NCBI RefSeq assembly: GCF_003121295.1
Contig: NZ_PHNC01000029.1
Span: forward strand, 744,001-808,000
DNA length: 64,000 nucleotides
Direction of reading: 5' to 3'
Origin: Streptomyces orinoci
GTDB lineage: Bacteria; Actinomycetota; Actinomycetes; Streptomycetales; Streptomycetaceae
Positions 32,662-40,986 of the stretch are shown here, one piece after another. Each line of letters begins with the position of its first letter. Position 1 is the stretch's first letter. Under the pieces are notes generated by a model. That model did no database searches, was not told the origin of the DNA, and saw only the letters and a list, made by a program, of their open reading frames with translations. Both the position numbers and the translations under genes were made by a program.

Positions 32662-33230
32662 AAGGCGTTGCCGGTGTCCGCGATGGTCCACACCGCGAGG
32701 ATCAGCTGCCGCCCGGACTTCCCGGCCGGAATGGTCCCCTGGTGCTCCACGATCGCGGACTCCGGCACCCGCCCGTCGTAGGGCACCGTCAGGAACGGCT
32801 CCGGCTCCAGCTCGGAGCGGGTCAGCGGCTGAGTGGGGTCATAGCTGTCATTGGTGATGTAGTAGCGGAAGTCTGTGGTGGCATGCCGGGCCGTCAGCCG
32901 CCAGCGGAAGGTGTAGTCCTGGCCCGCCGTGAGGCTGGTGGCCGGCCAGGCGCCGCCGCGGGGGTCGTCGAGTTCGGCGAAGCGGCTGTTGCCGCCCGCG
33001 CAGAGGGTGCCGTCGGAGGGGCCGGCGTCCGGAAAGCCCTTGGGGCCCTCGACGCTCTGCGGCTCCCACTGGATCTCACCGCAGTCCGGCACCGTGCCAT
33101 TGGCACAGAACTCCTGGCGGCTGGTGGGGGCGTCGGCGTAGCCGTGGCTGCTGGCCGTACCGGCGGTGGACAGCACCGATACACAGGCGAGTGAGCAGCC
33201 GACGATCACCGCACTGATCTTTTTGCGCAT
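32634..33230 (-). CDS. AA10 lytic polysaccharide monooxygenase
   Basis: A 198-residue secreted copper enzyme. The signal peptide ends TAGTASS, so the mature protein starts at His29 (HGYADAPTSRQEFC), the first ligand of the histidine brace. The second histidine is in TARHATTDFRYY, and FYACSDVQF closes the domain. There is no extra carbohydrate-binding module. S. lividans has a chitin-active AA10 enzyme near cslA, and I infer this is its counterpart. ATG 33230 has GAGGAG six bases upstream. Oxidative attack on chitin or a cell-wall glycan is likely. Confidence 0.92.
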   Translation of the reverse strand: MRKKISAVIVGCSLACVSVLSTAGTASSHGYADAPTSRQEFCANGTVPDCGEIQWEPQSVEGPKGFPDAGPSDGTLCAGGNSRFAELDDPRGGAWPATSLTAGQDYTFRWRLTARHATTDFRYYITNDSYDPTQPLTRSELEPEPFLTVPYDGRVPESAIVEHQGTIPAGKSGRQLILAVWTIADTGNAFYACSDVQF

Positions 33231-33365
33231 GCTGCGCTCCTCAGGAACGCGGGGGGTTCTTGAGTCCGATAGGGAAGTGCGGTCTGGACCAACCAGGAGG
33301 TTAGACCCGGCCAATCATCATGTCCAGGCCAACTGCCCAGGACAGCCGCGGCCAACACGCGACCG

Positions 33366-33920
33366 TCAGTCGCAGCCCTCGTCGTCGTCCTCATCGCAGG
33401 GATCCGGCGGATCCACCCGCCCATAAAGGTTGGGGTTGTACCGCGAGAAAGTACTGACCCGCACCTTGGTGCCCGGTCTGGCCGCCTCCAGATACCGCTG
33501 ATCACCCAGGTAGATGGCCACATGATGGACGCCGGACGCCCGGCCGTTGCTGGACCAGAAGACCAGATCCCCCCGGCGCAGGGCCCCGCGCTTGATGCGC
33601 CGGGTGGCCCGGTACTGGTCGGCGGCGACCCTCGGCAGCTTCACCCCCACCCGCAGATACGCCTGCTGCACCAGTCCGGAGCAGTCCCAGCGGTGCGGAC
33701 CGGTGCCGCCCAGCGCATAGGCGTCGCCCAGATGCGCCAGGGCGTAGGCGACGGCGGGCTCCAGGGGCCCGGCCGGCTTGGGTGCCTCCGGGAGGCCACC
33801 ATCCAGGGCCGCCGGGCTGGCGGCGGCCTCCGGCTGCCCGCCGGCGGCCACCGGGCCGGGCCCGGCCAGCACCGCCGCCCCCACGGCGACAACGATCACT
33901 CCGCGGTCGGCAGCCCGCAT
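33366..33920 (-). CDS. Secreted NlpC/P60 cell-wall hydrolase
   Basis: A 184-residue exported peptidase. After a signal segment (VIVVAVGAAVLAGPGPVAAG) comes a linker and the NlpC/P60 domain, with catalytic Cys in HRWDCSGLVQQAY and His in GVHHVAIYLGD. The acidic tail DPCDEDDDEGCD has two cysteines and may form a disulfide. It should cleave peptide stems of peptidoglycan. AAGGGG seven bases upstream supports ATG 33920. I looked upstream for a ydaO-type riboswitch, common before such genes in Streptomyces, and did not see its conserved blocks. Confidence 0.88.
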   Translation of the reverse strand: MRAADRGVIVVAVGAAVLAGPGPVAAGGQPEAAASPAALDGGLPEAPKPAGPLEPAVAYALAHLGDAYALGGTGPHRWDCSGLVQQAYLRVGVKLPRVAADQYRATRRIKRGALRRGDLVFWSSNGRASGVHHVAIYLGDQRYLEAARPGTKVRVSTFSRYNPNLYGRVDPPDPCDEDDDEGCD

Positions 33921-34063
33921 ATTCCGGCCCCTTTCGCGCACAGTTCGTACGCAGCCTCTCAGCCCCCACCCCGCCCCGCACCGTGAGAGGCCCGGCCGGA
34001 TGACCCTTGGCCCCCGGCGGCACCGGCCCCAGCGGCCCCCACCAGGGGCGTACTCCACCGGGA

Positions 34064-34111
34064 TGGTCGGGAGCACCCCTGGGAGTGAGGTAGAGTTTTC
34101 TCTGTCAGCAG
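34064..34111 (+). promoter_or_regulatory. Promoter segment of tRNA-Lys copy 3
   Basis: TGGTCGGGAGCACCCCTGGG repeats the block before copy 2. The -10 candidate TAGAGT starts at 34091, 21 bases before the tRNA, the same spacing as in copies 1 and 2. Confidence 0.55.
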
Positions 34112-34185
34112 GCGCCGCTAGCTCAGTTGGTTAGAGCAGCTGACTCTTAATCAGCGGGTCCGGGGTTCGAGTCCCTGGCGGCGCA
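34112..34185 (+). tRNA. tRNA-Lys (anticodon CTT), copy 3
   Basis: This is identical over all 74 bases to copies 1 and 2. It lies just upstream of the GntR gene that precedes cslA. Confidence 0.97.
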
Positions 34186-34193
34186 CAGACGGT

Positions 34194-34228
34194 TTAGGGG
34201 CCTCTCACCACTGGTGAGGGGCCCCTAA
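34194..34228 (+). terminator. Terminator after tRNA-Lys copy 3
   Basis: A 16-bp stem TTAGGGGCCTCTCACC with its near-complement (one mismatch) and a short loop, eight bases after the tRNA. It differs in detail from the other two tRNA-Lys terminators. Confidence 0.85.
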
Positions 34229-34287
34229 GCGTTACCCAAAGCTTAGGTGTGCTGGCCAAGCGGATCCCGGCAGGGCACAGTCTCCCA

Positions 34288-34977
34288 ATGGCGAGCGACC
34301 TGCTGGAGCGGATCAAGGAGCTGATCATCGACCGGCGGCTGCCGCCGGGGGCGCCCATGCCCTCCGAGCGGGAGCTGACCGAGCTGCTGGGCACGGGCCG
34401 TACCTGTGTCCGGGAGGCGCTCAAGGCGCTGCAGGCCATGGGCATCGTGGACATCCGGCACGGCTTCGGCACCTATGTGGGGCCGATGTCCATGGCACCG
34501 CTCACCGAGGGCCTGGCCTTTCGCACCGTCGCCGGCCACTACCGGGGCGAGGACAGCCTGCTCCAGTTGCTGGAGCTGCGCGAGGCGCTGGAGACCGGCC
34601 TGGCCGGGCGGCTGGCCGGACGGCTGGCGGAGGCGGACCTGGCCGAGCTGGACGCCCTGGTGGCCCGCATGGAGGAGGAGGCACTGGACGGAGCGGTGCG
34701 AGTGGAGACCGACCGGGCCTTTCACGCCGCCCTCTGCCGGGGCCTGGACAACCCCCTGCTGAGCGAGGTGCTGGAGGCGTTCTGGAGCGCCTACCGCCGG
34801 GTACGCGCCGATCTGCCCGAGCAGCGCTCCGCCGATCCGCGCGCCTCCTGCGCCCGGCACCGCGAGATCGTCGCCGCAATCAGGGCCGGCGACTCGCTTC
34901 GAGCACAAGCGGCCATTCGCGACCACTTTTGCAACATTCGCAGCCACCTTCGGCTGACGTACCGCTTTGCCCGGTAA
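34288..34977 (+). CDS. GntR/FadR-family regulator upstream of cslA
   Basis: A 229-residue regulator. The winged helix spans residues about 1-70 (MPSERELTELLGTGRTCVREALKALQAMGIV, FGTYVGP). The FCD effector domain follows, with metal-ligand-like residues in ETDRAFHAALC and ARHREIVAAI. FadR-type proteins bind small acids or sugars. ATG 34288 begins right at the domain; GTG 34249 would add 13 residues. It lies about 200 bases before cslA on the same strand, so it could control the glycan locus. No operator was recognised. Confidence 0.85.
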   Translation: MASDLLERIKELIIDRRLPPGAPMPSERELTELLGTGRTCVREALKALQAMGIVDIRHGFGTYVGPMSMAPLTEGLAFRTVAGHYRGEDSLLQLLELREALETGLAGRLAGRLAEADLAELDALVARMEEEALDGAVRVETDRAFHAALCRGLDNPLLSEVLEAFWSAYRRVRADLPEQRSADPRASCARHREIVAAIRAGDSLRAQAAIRDHFCNIRSHLRLTYRFAR

Positions 34978-35181
34978 ACAGGTCGTTTAGCCCTTGTGAT
35001 CATGATGGGCCGTCAGAGATCCTGAACCAGCCGACTCTGCCCAACATCACGATCACCGAGGCGAGTTGGACGGTGCCGGAGGGAGCCGGCGCCCGGGTGG
35101 CCGCGCCCGCCGAGGGGTCCGGCCGAGGCCCGGGAAACGCACACATCACGCAGCATGGCCTGCGTGCGGGGGGAACGACTG

Positions 35182-37035
35182 ATGACATCCACGCCTGCCG
35201 ATGCCCGGCGGCACACCCTTGATCCATCCGGACTCGATACATCCAGGACCACCAGAGTGCGGGTCCCGGCCCCGGCCGCCCCGGACGGCCGGCGGTATCC
35301 ACCGGTCCCCCGGCCCGTCCGCCTGTCCCACCCCAGAACCCGCCCACGCTATGACTATGAGCACCACAGCCGCCTGGCCGGGCCGCTGACCGACCCCGGC
35401 CCGGGCCCCTACCGGGTCCGCTACCGCAGCCTGCTGGCCGAGGAGCCGCACCGCGTCCGGGCCGCCCTGCTGCTGAGCCTGGCCCCGGTGGTCTCGCTGG
35501 CGCTGCTGATCTGGCTGATGCAGCCCGCGCACTGGACCCACCGGCAGAACGGCACCCTTCTGATGCGGACCCTGGACACCGTGATGCTGGTGTCCATCGG
35601 CCTCATCGAGCTGTTCCGCACCATGAACGTAGCCTCCAACGCCCATGCCACCCTGGTGGCCCGGGATCCGATACCCGTGGTCCCGCAGAGCGGTACCAAG
35701 GTCGCCTTTCTCACCTCCTTTGTCCCCGGCAAGGAACCCATCGAGATGGTGACCCGCACCCTGCAGGCCGCCATGCGGGTGCGCCACCGGGGCCCGGTGC
35801 ATGTCTGGCTGCTGGACGAGGGCGACGACCCCGAGGTCAAGGACATCTGCCGGCGGCTGGGCGTACGCCACTTCACCCGCAAGGGAGTGGCGAAATGGAA
35901 CCAGCCCAAGGGCCCGCACCGGGCGAAGACCAAACACGGCAACTACAACGCCTGGCTGGACGCCCATGGCGACGAATACGACTTCTTCGCCTCGGTGGAC
36001 ACCGACCACGTTCCGCTGCCCAACTTCCTGGAAAGGATGCTGGGTTACTTCCGTGACCCGGATATCGCCTTTGTCGTTGGACCACAGGTGTACGGGAACT
36101 ACCAGGCGGCCGTCACCAAGGCCGCGGAGAGCCAGCAGTTCCTCTTCCACGCCCTTATCCAGCGGGCCGGCAACCGCTATGGCGCCCCCATGTTCGTCGG
36201 CACCAACAATGTGGTGCGTATCAGCGCCCTCAAGGGCATCGGCGGCCTCTATGACTCCATCACCGAGGACATGGCCACCGGTTTCGAACTGCACCGCCAC
36301 CGCAACCCGGCCACCGGCAACCGCTGGCGCTCCGTCTACACCCCGGATGTACTGGCGGTGGGAGAGGGCCCGAACGCCTGGACGGACTTCTTCACCCAGC
36401 AATTGCGCTGGTCCCGGGGCACCTACGAGACCATCCTCAAGCAGTTCTGGAGAGCTCCGTTCAGCCTTTCCCCGGGGAAGTTCCTCAACTACTCGCTGAT
36501 GGTGATCTACTACCCGATGACCGCGGTCAACTGGATGCTGGGCGCGCTGAGTTGTGCGCTGTTCCTGGGGCTGGGCGCCTCCGGCATCAGAATCGACTCC
36601 TCGGTCTGGATGATGCTTTACAGTGACGCCGCCGCCCTTCAGATCGGCCTCTATATCTGGAACCGCCGGCACAATGTCTCCCCGCATGAGCCCGAGGGCT
36701 CCGGCGGCCTGGCCGGGATGGTGATGTCCGCGCTCTCCGCACCCATCTACGCCCGTTCGCTGATGGACGCCGTGCTGCGCCGCAAAAGCCGTTTTGTGGT
36801 CACCCCCAAGGGAGACTCGGCCAGCCCGGACACCCTCTTCGGCACCTTCCGCATCCATCTCTTCTTCCTTGCGGTCTTCGGCGGTTCGCTGGTGGCCTCG
36901 TTCTTCCTGGGCCACACCCATGCGGCCATGCGCACCTGGGCGGCGCTGGCCGTGCTGATCTCGCTGGCGCCGGTGGCGGCCTGGCAGTGGTCCCTGCACT
37001 TCGGCAAGCAGCAGCCCGAGGGGGCCACCCGATGA
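35182..37035 (+). CDS. cslA: CslA, cellulose-synthase-like glycosyltransferase
   Basis: A 617-residue membrane GT2 enzyme. Two N-terminal helices (LLLSLAPVVSLALLIWLM) precede the catalytic domain, with Asp212 (LLDEGDD), Asp273-Thr-Asp275 (VDTDHVPLP), Thr361-Glu-Asp363 (ITEDMATG) and QQLRW at 406-410. Three or four helices follow. It makes a beta-glycan at hyphal tips, needed for normal development in S. coelicolor and S. lividans. ATG 35182 is preferred because GGGGGGA lies seven bases upstream; ATG 35155 is in frame. It is coupled to glxA by an ATGA overlap. Confidence 0.95.
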   Translation: MTSTPADARRHTLDPSGLDTSRTTRVRVPAPAAPDGRRYPPVPRPVRLSHPRTRPRYDYEHHSRLAGPLTDPGPGPYRVRYRSLLAEEPHRVRAALLLSLAPVVSLALLIWLMQPAHWTHRQNGTLLMRTLDTVMLVSIGLIELFRTMNVASNAHATLVARDPIPVVPQSGTKVAFLTSFVPGKEPIEMVTRTLQAAMRVRHRGPVHVWLLDEGDDPEVKDICRRLGVRHFTRKGVAKWNQPKGPHRAKTKHGNYNAWLDAHGDEYDFFASVDTDHVPLPNFLERMLGYFRDPDIAFVVGPQVYGNYQAAVTKAAESQQFLFHALIQRAGNRYGAPMFVGTNNVVRISALKGIGGLYDSITEDMATGFELHRHRNPATGNRWRSVYTPDVLAVGEGPNAWTDFFTQQLRWSRGTYETILKQFWRAPFSLSPGKFLNYSLMVIYYPMTAVNWMLGALSCALFLGLGASGIRIDSSVWMMLYSDAAALQIGLYIWNRRHNVSPHEPEGSGGLAGMVMSALSAPIYARSLMDAVLRRKSRFVVTPKGDSASPDTLFGTFRIHLFFLAVFGGSLVASFFLGHTHAAMRTWAALAVLISLAPVAAWQWSLHFGKQQPEGATR

Positions 37036-39032
37036 AGTTCCGGTCGATCACCTTCCGGTCGATCAGGTTCCGTCCGGTCAGCTTCCGGCCGTACCAGATC
37101 AGCCGCCGCACCCGGCGCACCGCCGGAGGTGCGGCGGTGGTCCTGGTGCTGGCGGGCATGAACGGACCGGCGATCTGGGGCTACGCCTCCGGCCAGTACC
37201 GCCAGTACAAGATCAACCAGCCCGCGTACAAGGCGAGGAACGGCCACTGGGAAGCGGTGGACGTCCCCGACGAGTACCGCATCAACACCATTCACGCCGC
37301 CCTGCTGCACACCGGCAAGGTCCTGCTGGTGGCCGGTTCCGGCAACAATGCCGCCAACTTCAAGGCCAAGACCTTCCGTACGATCCTCTGGGACCCGGTG
37401 AAGAACACCTTCAAGAACATCCCCACCCCCAAAGACCTGTTCTGCGCCGGGCACACCCAACTCCCGGACGGCAAGCTGCTGGTGGCCGGCGGCACCCAGC
37501 GCTATGAGAAGCTCCAGGGCGATGTCACCAAGGCCGGCGGCCTGATGGTGGTGCACAACGAGAACCCCGACAAACCGATGACCTTCCCCGCCGGCACCCG
37601 CTTCACCGGCGGCCGCACCGGCAAGACCTTTGAGTCCAAGGACCCGGTGCTGGTCCCCCGGGCTCAGAAGAACACCGACAAGGACGGCAAGGTCAAGGTC
37701 ACCGCCAGCACCGCCCGGGTCTATGTGGAGGCGCTGCGCAAGGGCCCCAAGTACGAAACCGGGCTCACCGACAACTACCGCATCGAGGGCCTCACCGGCG
37801 ATGACGCCCGTAACTCCTATGGCATCGCCAATAAGTTGTCCTTCGACAAGAAGGATTTCCAGGGCATCAAGGACTCCTTTGAGTTCGACCCGGTGGCCGA
37901 GCGCTATCTCCCGGTGGACCCGATGAACGAGGCCCGCTGGTACCCCACCCTCACCACCCTCCCGGACGGGAAGGTGCTCTCGGTCTCCGGCCTGGACGAG
38001 ATCGGCCAGGTGGTCCCGGGCAAGAACGAGATCTTCGACCCCAGAACCAAGAAGTGGACCTATCTGCCCCAGCAGCGCTTCTTCCCCACCTATCCGGCGC
38101 TCTTCCTCACCGAGAAGGGCCGGATCTTCTACACCGGCTCCAACGCCGGCTACGGCCCGGCCGACCAGGGCCGGGACCCTGGGCTCTGGGACCTGCAGAC
38201 CAACAGCTTCACCCCGGTCCCCGGCATCAGCGACCCGGACATCCTGGAGACCTCGATGTCCGTACTGCTGCCGCCCGCCCAGGACCAGCGCTATATGGTC
38301 CTCGGCGGTGGCGGGGTGGGCGAGGACAAGAAGGTCACCGCCAAGACCAGGATCGTCGATCTGCGCGACTCCAGTCCGCGCTTCCATGACGGCCCCGACC
38401 TCTATGCCAAGGTGCGCTATCCCAGCAGTGTCATCCTCCCCGATGACACCCTGCTCACCACCAATGGCTCGGGCGACTACCGGGGCCGCAGCGCCTCCAA
38501 TGTGCTGCGGGCGGAGATCTACGACCCCAGGGCCAACTCCTCGCGCCCGGTGGCCGATCCGCTGGTGGGCCGCAACTACCACTCCGGCGCCCTGCTGCTG
38601 CCGGACGGGCGGGTGATGACCTTTGGCTCCGACTCACTCTTCGGCGACAAGGACAACACCATCCCCGGCACCTTCCAGCAGGAGATCGACCTCTATACCC
38701 CGCCGTACCGCTTCCGGGCCGACAAGCCGGAGATCAAGGACACCGGGGACCGCACGGTGAAGCTGGGCGGCAGTTCGCACTACCGGATCGACTCGGTCCA
38801 TCCGGTGGCCAAGGCCCGGCTGATCCGGCCGGGTTCCTTCACCCATGTCACCAACATCGAACAGCGGTCGATCGCCCTGGACTTCAGCAGGACCCCCGAC
38901 GGCATCACCGTCACCCTGCCCAAGGACCCCTCGCTGGTGCCGCCCGGCTGGTACATGCTGATGGTGGACGACGACCGGAACACACCCTCCGAAGCGGTGT
39001 GGATCAGGGTGCCGACAGCCGACGAGCGGTAA
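37032..39032 (+). CDS. glxA: GlxA, mononuclear copper-radical oxidase
   Basis: A 666-residue exported protein of the galactose-oxidase (AA5) type. One N-terminal helix (TAGGAAVVLVLAGMNGPAIWG) acts as anchor or signal. Kelch-like repeats follow. Cys138 (DLFCAGHTQLPDGK) and Tyr304 with stacking Trp303 (ARWYPTLTTLPDG) fit the cross-linked radical cofactor, and Tyr516-His517 (NYHSGALLLPDG) the copper ligands. The C-terminal Ig-like domain supplies a further histidine. It works with CslA in depositing tip glycan. The start overlaps cslA by four bases. Confidence 0.95.
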   Translation: MKFRSITFRSIRFRPVSFRPYQISRRTRRTAGGAAVVLVLAGMNGPAIWGYASGQYRQYKINQPAYKARNGHWEAVDVPDEYRINTIHAALLHTGKVLLVAGSGNNAANFKAKTFRTILWDPVKNTFKNIPTPKDLFCAGHTQLPDGKLLVAGGTQRYEKLQGDVTKAGGLMVVHNENPDKPMTFPAGTRFTGGRTGKTFESKDPVLVPRAQKNTDKDGKVKVTASTARVYVEALRKGPKYETGLTDNYRIEGLTGDDARNSYGIANKLSFDKKDFQGIKDSFEFDPVAERYLPVDPMNEARWYPTLTTLPDGKVLSVSGLDEIGQVVPGKNEIFDPRTKKWTYLPQQRFFPTYPALFLTEKGRIFYTGSNAGYGPADQGRDPGLWDLQTNSFTPVPGISDPDILETSMSVLLPPAQDQRYMVLGGGGVGEDKKVTAKTRIVDLRDSSPRFHDGPDLYAKVRYPSSVILPDDTLLTTNGSGDYRGRSASNVLRAEIYDPRANSSRPVADPLVGRNYHSGALLLPDGRVMTFGSDSLFGDKDNTIPGTFQQEIDLYTPPYRFRADKPEIKDTGDRTVKLGGSSHYRIDSVHPVAKARLIRPGSFTHVTNIEQRSIALDFSRTPDGITVTLPKDPSLVPPGWYMLMVDDDRNTPSEAVWIRVPTADER

Positions 39033-39040
39033 CCACCCGC

Positions 39041-40102
39041 TCAGCCATGGGCGTTGCGGGCCAGTTCCAGGGCGTAGCTCTCCCACCACTGGCCCGCCTC
39101 GGGGCCGCCCTTGCAGGTGCCGTCCGACTCCCCCGGCCGCTTGACCCAGAGATAGGCGTCCACCAGCTTGTCGCCGGTCGCCTTGGTCGGCGGGGTGCCC
39201 AGGGCCCGGCCGGAGGGGTTGCACCAGGCCTTCTCATGGTCATCGCCGTCGGAGAGCGGGCCATTGCCGTTGCGGCTGGTGTCGATGACAAAGTGCTTGT
39301 CGTCCAGCAGGGCGGAGAGGGTGCGGCCGTACTCCTTGCTGGCCTCGGTGGTCTGGAAGTTGGAGACATTGAGGGCGAAGCCATCGGCGTCCTCGATGCC
39401 GGCCCGGCGCAGCGGCTCGGCCATCCGGTCGGCGGGGGTGACCCAGCTGGGATTGCCGGCGTCCAGGTAGACCTTGGTGTGCGGCTGCCGCTTGAGCCGG
39501 TCCACGGCGTCCCTGAGCAGCGAGTAGCGCTCCTCGTGGAACTTCTGCGGGGTGCAGCCGTCCTCCATGTGCGGCAGGGCGTCGGGTTCCAGGATGACCG
39601 TGGCCCGGCGGTCGCCGATGCCCCGGGCCGCCTTGTCCACCCAGGCCCGGTAGGAGTCCCCGTCGGAGGCGCCGCCCTGGGAGTACTGGCCGCAGTCGCG
39701 GTGCGGGATGTTGTAGAGCACCAGCAGGGCCTCGCGGTCGGCCTTGGCGGCGGCCTCGGTGAAGCCCAGGGTCTGGCCCTCGGGGTTGTCGGCGCCGATC
39801 CACTCGGCCATTGGCTGCTCGGCGATCCTGGCGATCAGCTGGGCGTCCTGGCTATGGCCGGACTGCAGCAGCCTGGCCTCCGCCTTGGCGGCGGTGCCAT
39901 CGGGGTTCACCCAGAACGGGGACTGCTCCTTGGGGCGCTGGGCGGGCGGCGGTACGGCCGTGGTGGCGGCGGGCGTGGGCCGGGCGGAGTTGCTGTCGAA
40001 GGAGCAGCCGGCGAGCAGCAGCAGCAGTGCTCCCGCCGCCGTTCCCGCCCGTGCCAGGACCGCACGGGCCGAACGGGTGTGGCCGGTGTGACTGCCGTAC
40101 AT
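39041..40102 (-). CDS. cslZ: CslZ-like GH6 glycoside hydrolase lipoprotein
   Basis: A 353-residue GH6 enzyme, a family of endoglucanases and cellobiohydrolases. The signal ends GALLLLLAGC, a good lipobox, so the enzyme should be tethered to the membrane outer face. Family blocks are VLYNIPHRDCGQYSQGG, ATVILEPDALPHM, SNFQTTEASKEYG, FVIDTSRNGNG and AYLWVKRPGESDG. It converges on glxA, eight bases apart. ATG 40102 has AAGGGGGAG close upstream. A CebR-box-like palindrome sits 34-47 bases before the start. It probably trims or releases the CslA product. Confidence 0.92.
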   Translation of the reverse strand: MYGSHTGHTRSARAVLARAGTAAGALLLLLAGCSFDSNSARPTPAATTAVPPPAQRPKEQSPFWVNPDGTAAKAEARLLQSGHSQDAQLIARIAEQPMAEWIGADNPEGQTLGFTEAAAKADREALLVLYNIPHRDCGQYSQGGASDGDSYRAWVDKAARGIGDRRATVILEPDALPHMEDGCTPQKFHEERYSLLRDAVDRLKRQPHTKVYLDAGNPSWVTPADRMAEPLRRAGIEDADGFALNVSNFQTTEASKEYGRTLSALLDDKHFVIDTSRNGNGPLSDGDDHEKAWCNPSGRALGTPPTKATGDKLVDAYLWVKRPGESDGTCKGGPEAGQWWESYALELARNAHG

Positions 40103-40135
40103 CCACTCCCCCTTGGGTGTACCGCCGGGAGGCTT

Positions 40136-40149
40136 TGGGAGCGCTCCTC
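40136..40149 (-). promoter_or_regulatory. CebR-box-like operator upstream of cslZ
   Basis: Read on the minus strand this is GAGGAGCGCTCCCA, matching the CebR box TGGGAGCGCTCCCA at 12 of 14 bases, with the central GGAGCGCTCC intact. It lies 34 bases before the cslZ start codon, a good repressor position. CebR responds to cello-oligosaccharides in Streptomyces. Confidence 0.55.
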
Positions 40150-40304
40150 GGGACAACGACCGGGTCGTCCCATGCTGGCACAGCGCCCGGGAACGCCGTG
40201 TGCGATCAGACGATGACATCGTGTGGAATCGCCCTCTCGGAGCACCTGCGCTCATCGGAGTTCACCGCGGTCCATGGGAGTTCACGGGGGTTCACCTGGT
40301 GGCC

Positions 40305-40970
40305 TCAGTGCCGTCCGCTGCCCGTCAGATAGGCGGAGACCACCACATTGGCGCGGTAGGAGTGGCGGTCACGGTCGTACTCGCCACCGCAGGTGATCAG
40401 CCGCAGCTCGGCCCGGTCCCGGTGATGGGGGCCGTAGACCCGTACCGGGTCGAAGCGGTCCTTGGCCACCACCGAGACCTCCTCCACGGTGAAGTCGGCG
40501 GTGGAGCCGTCGGCCCGGTCGATGCTGACGGTGTCGCCGCGCCGGAGGGAGCCCAGGTCGTAGAAGACGGCCGGGGCGCGCTCGGTGTCCACATGGCCGA
40601 CCAGCACCGCGGCGCCGCGGCTGCCGGGCCGGGTGCCGTCCCGGTACCAGGCCACCGCGCCCGGCCGCTGATAGGGCGGCGGCTCCACCGCGCCCTGCGG
40701 GGTCAGCCCATGGCCCTCGACCGGGGCGTGCAGGCCCAGGGTGCGGATGGTGAGCGCGCTGGGCGGGGCGCCGGGCAGCGGGCGGTGCGGTGGTGGCAGG
40801 GCCCGGCCGGGCGGACGGCCCGCGGCGGCCACATCGCCGGTGGCGGGGGCCCCGGCGCTGGGCCCTTCGGTGGCCTCCCGCCCCCATAGCCACAGGGCGA
40901 GCAGCAGTATGGCCCAGGCCGCTCCGGTCAGCAGCCGGCCATGGCCCCGGGTGCGCGGTTCCGACGACAT
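40305..40970 (-). CDS. Class F sortase
   Basis: A 221-residue membrane-anchored transpeptidase. One N-terminal helix (LLTGAAWAILLLALWLWG) is followed by a proline-rich linker and the sortase barrel. The catalytic triad is His in VLVGHVDTERAPAVFYDL, Cys in LRLITCGGEYDRDRHSY and Arg in SYRANVVVSAYL. Class F enzymes are typical of actinobacteria and their substrates are poorly known. It follows the acidic secreted protein gene by 16 bases on the same strand, so that protein is a candidate partner. Confidence 0.9.
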   Translation of the reverse strand: MSSEPRTRGHGRLLTGAAWAILLLALWLWGREATEGPSAGAPATGDVAAAGRPPGRALPPPHRPLPGAPPSALTIRTLGLHAPVEGHGLTPQGAVEPPPYQRPGAVAWYRDGTRPGSRGAAVLVGHVDTERAPAVFYDLGSLRRGDTVSIDRADGSTADFTVEEVSVVAKDRFDPVRVYGPHHRDRAELRLITCGGEYDRDRHSYRANVVVSAYLTGSGRH

Positions 40971-40986
40971 GGCGGGACCGTCTCCC

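Noticed and set aside
33921..34063. ydaO (c-di-AMP) riboswitch before the NlpC/P60 gene
   Set aside because: The leader is short and lacks the conserved blocks I would expect; only GC-rich sequence is seen.
23949..34185. tRNA-Lys copies as attachment sites of integrated elements
   Set aside because: No integrase, excisionase or plasmid-type genes lie between the copies; the intervening genes are ordinary core-type genes, and whole tRNAs with promoters are repeated.
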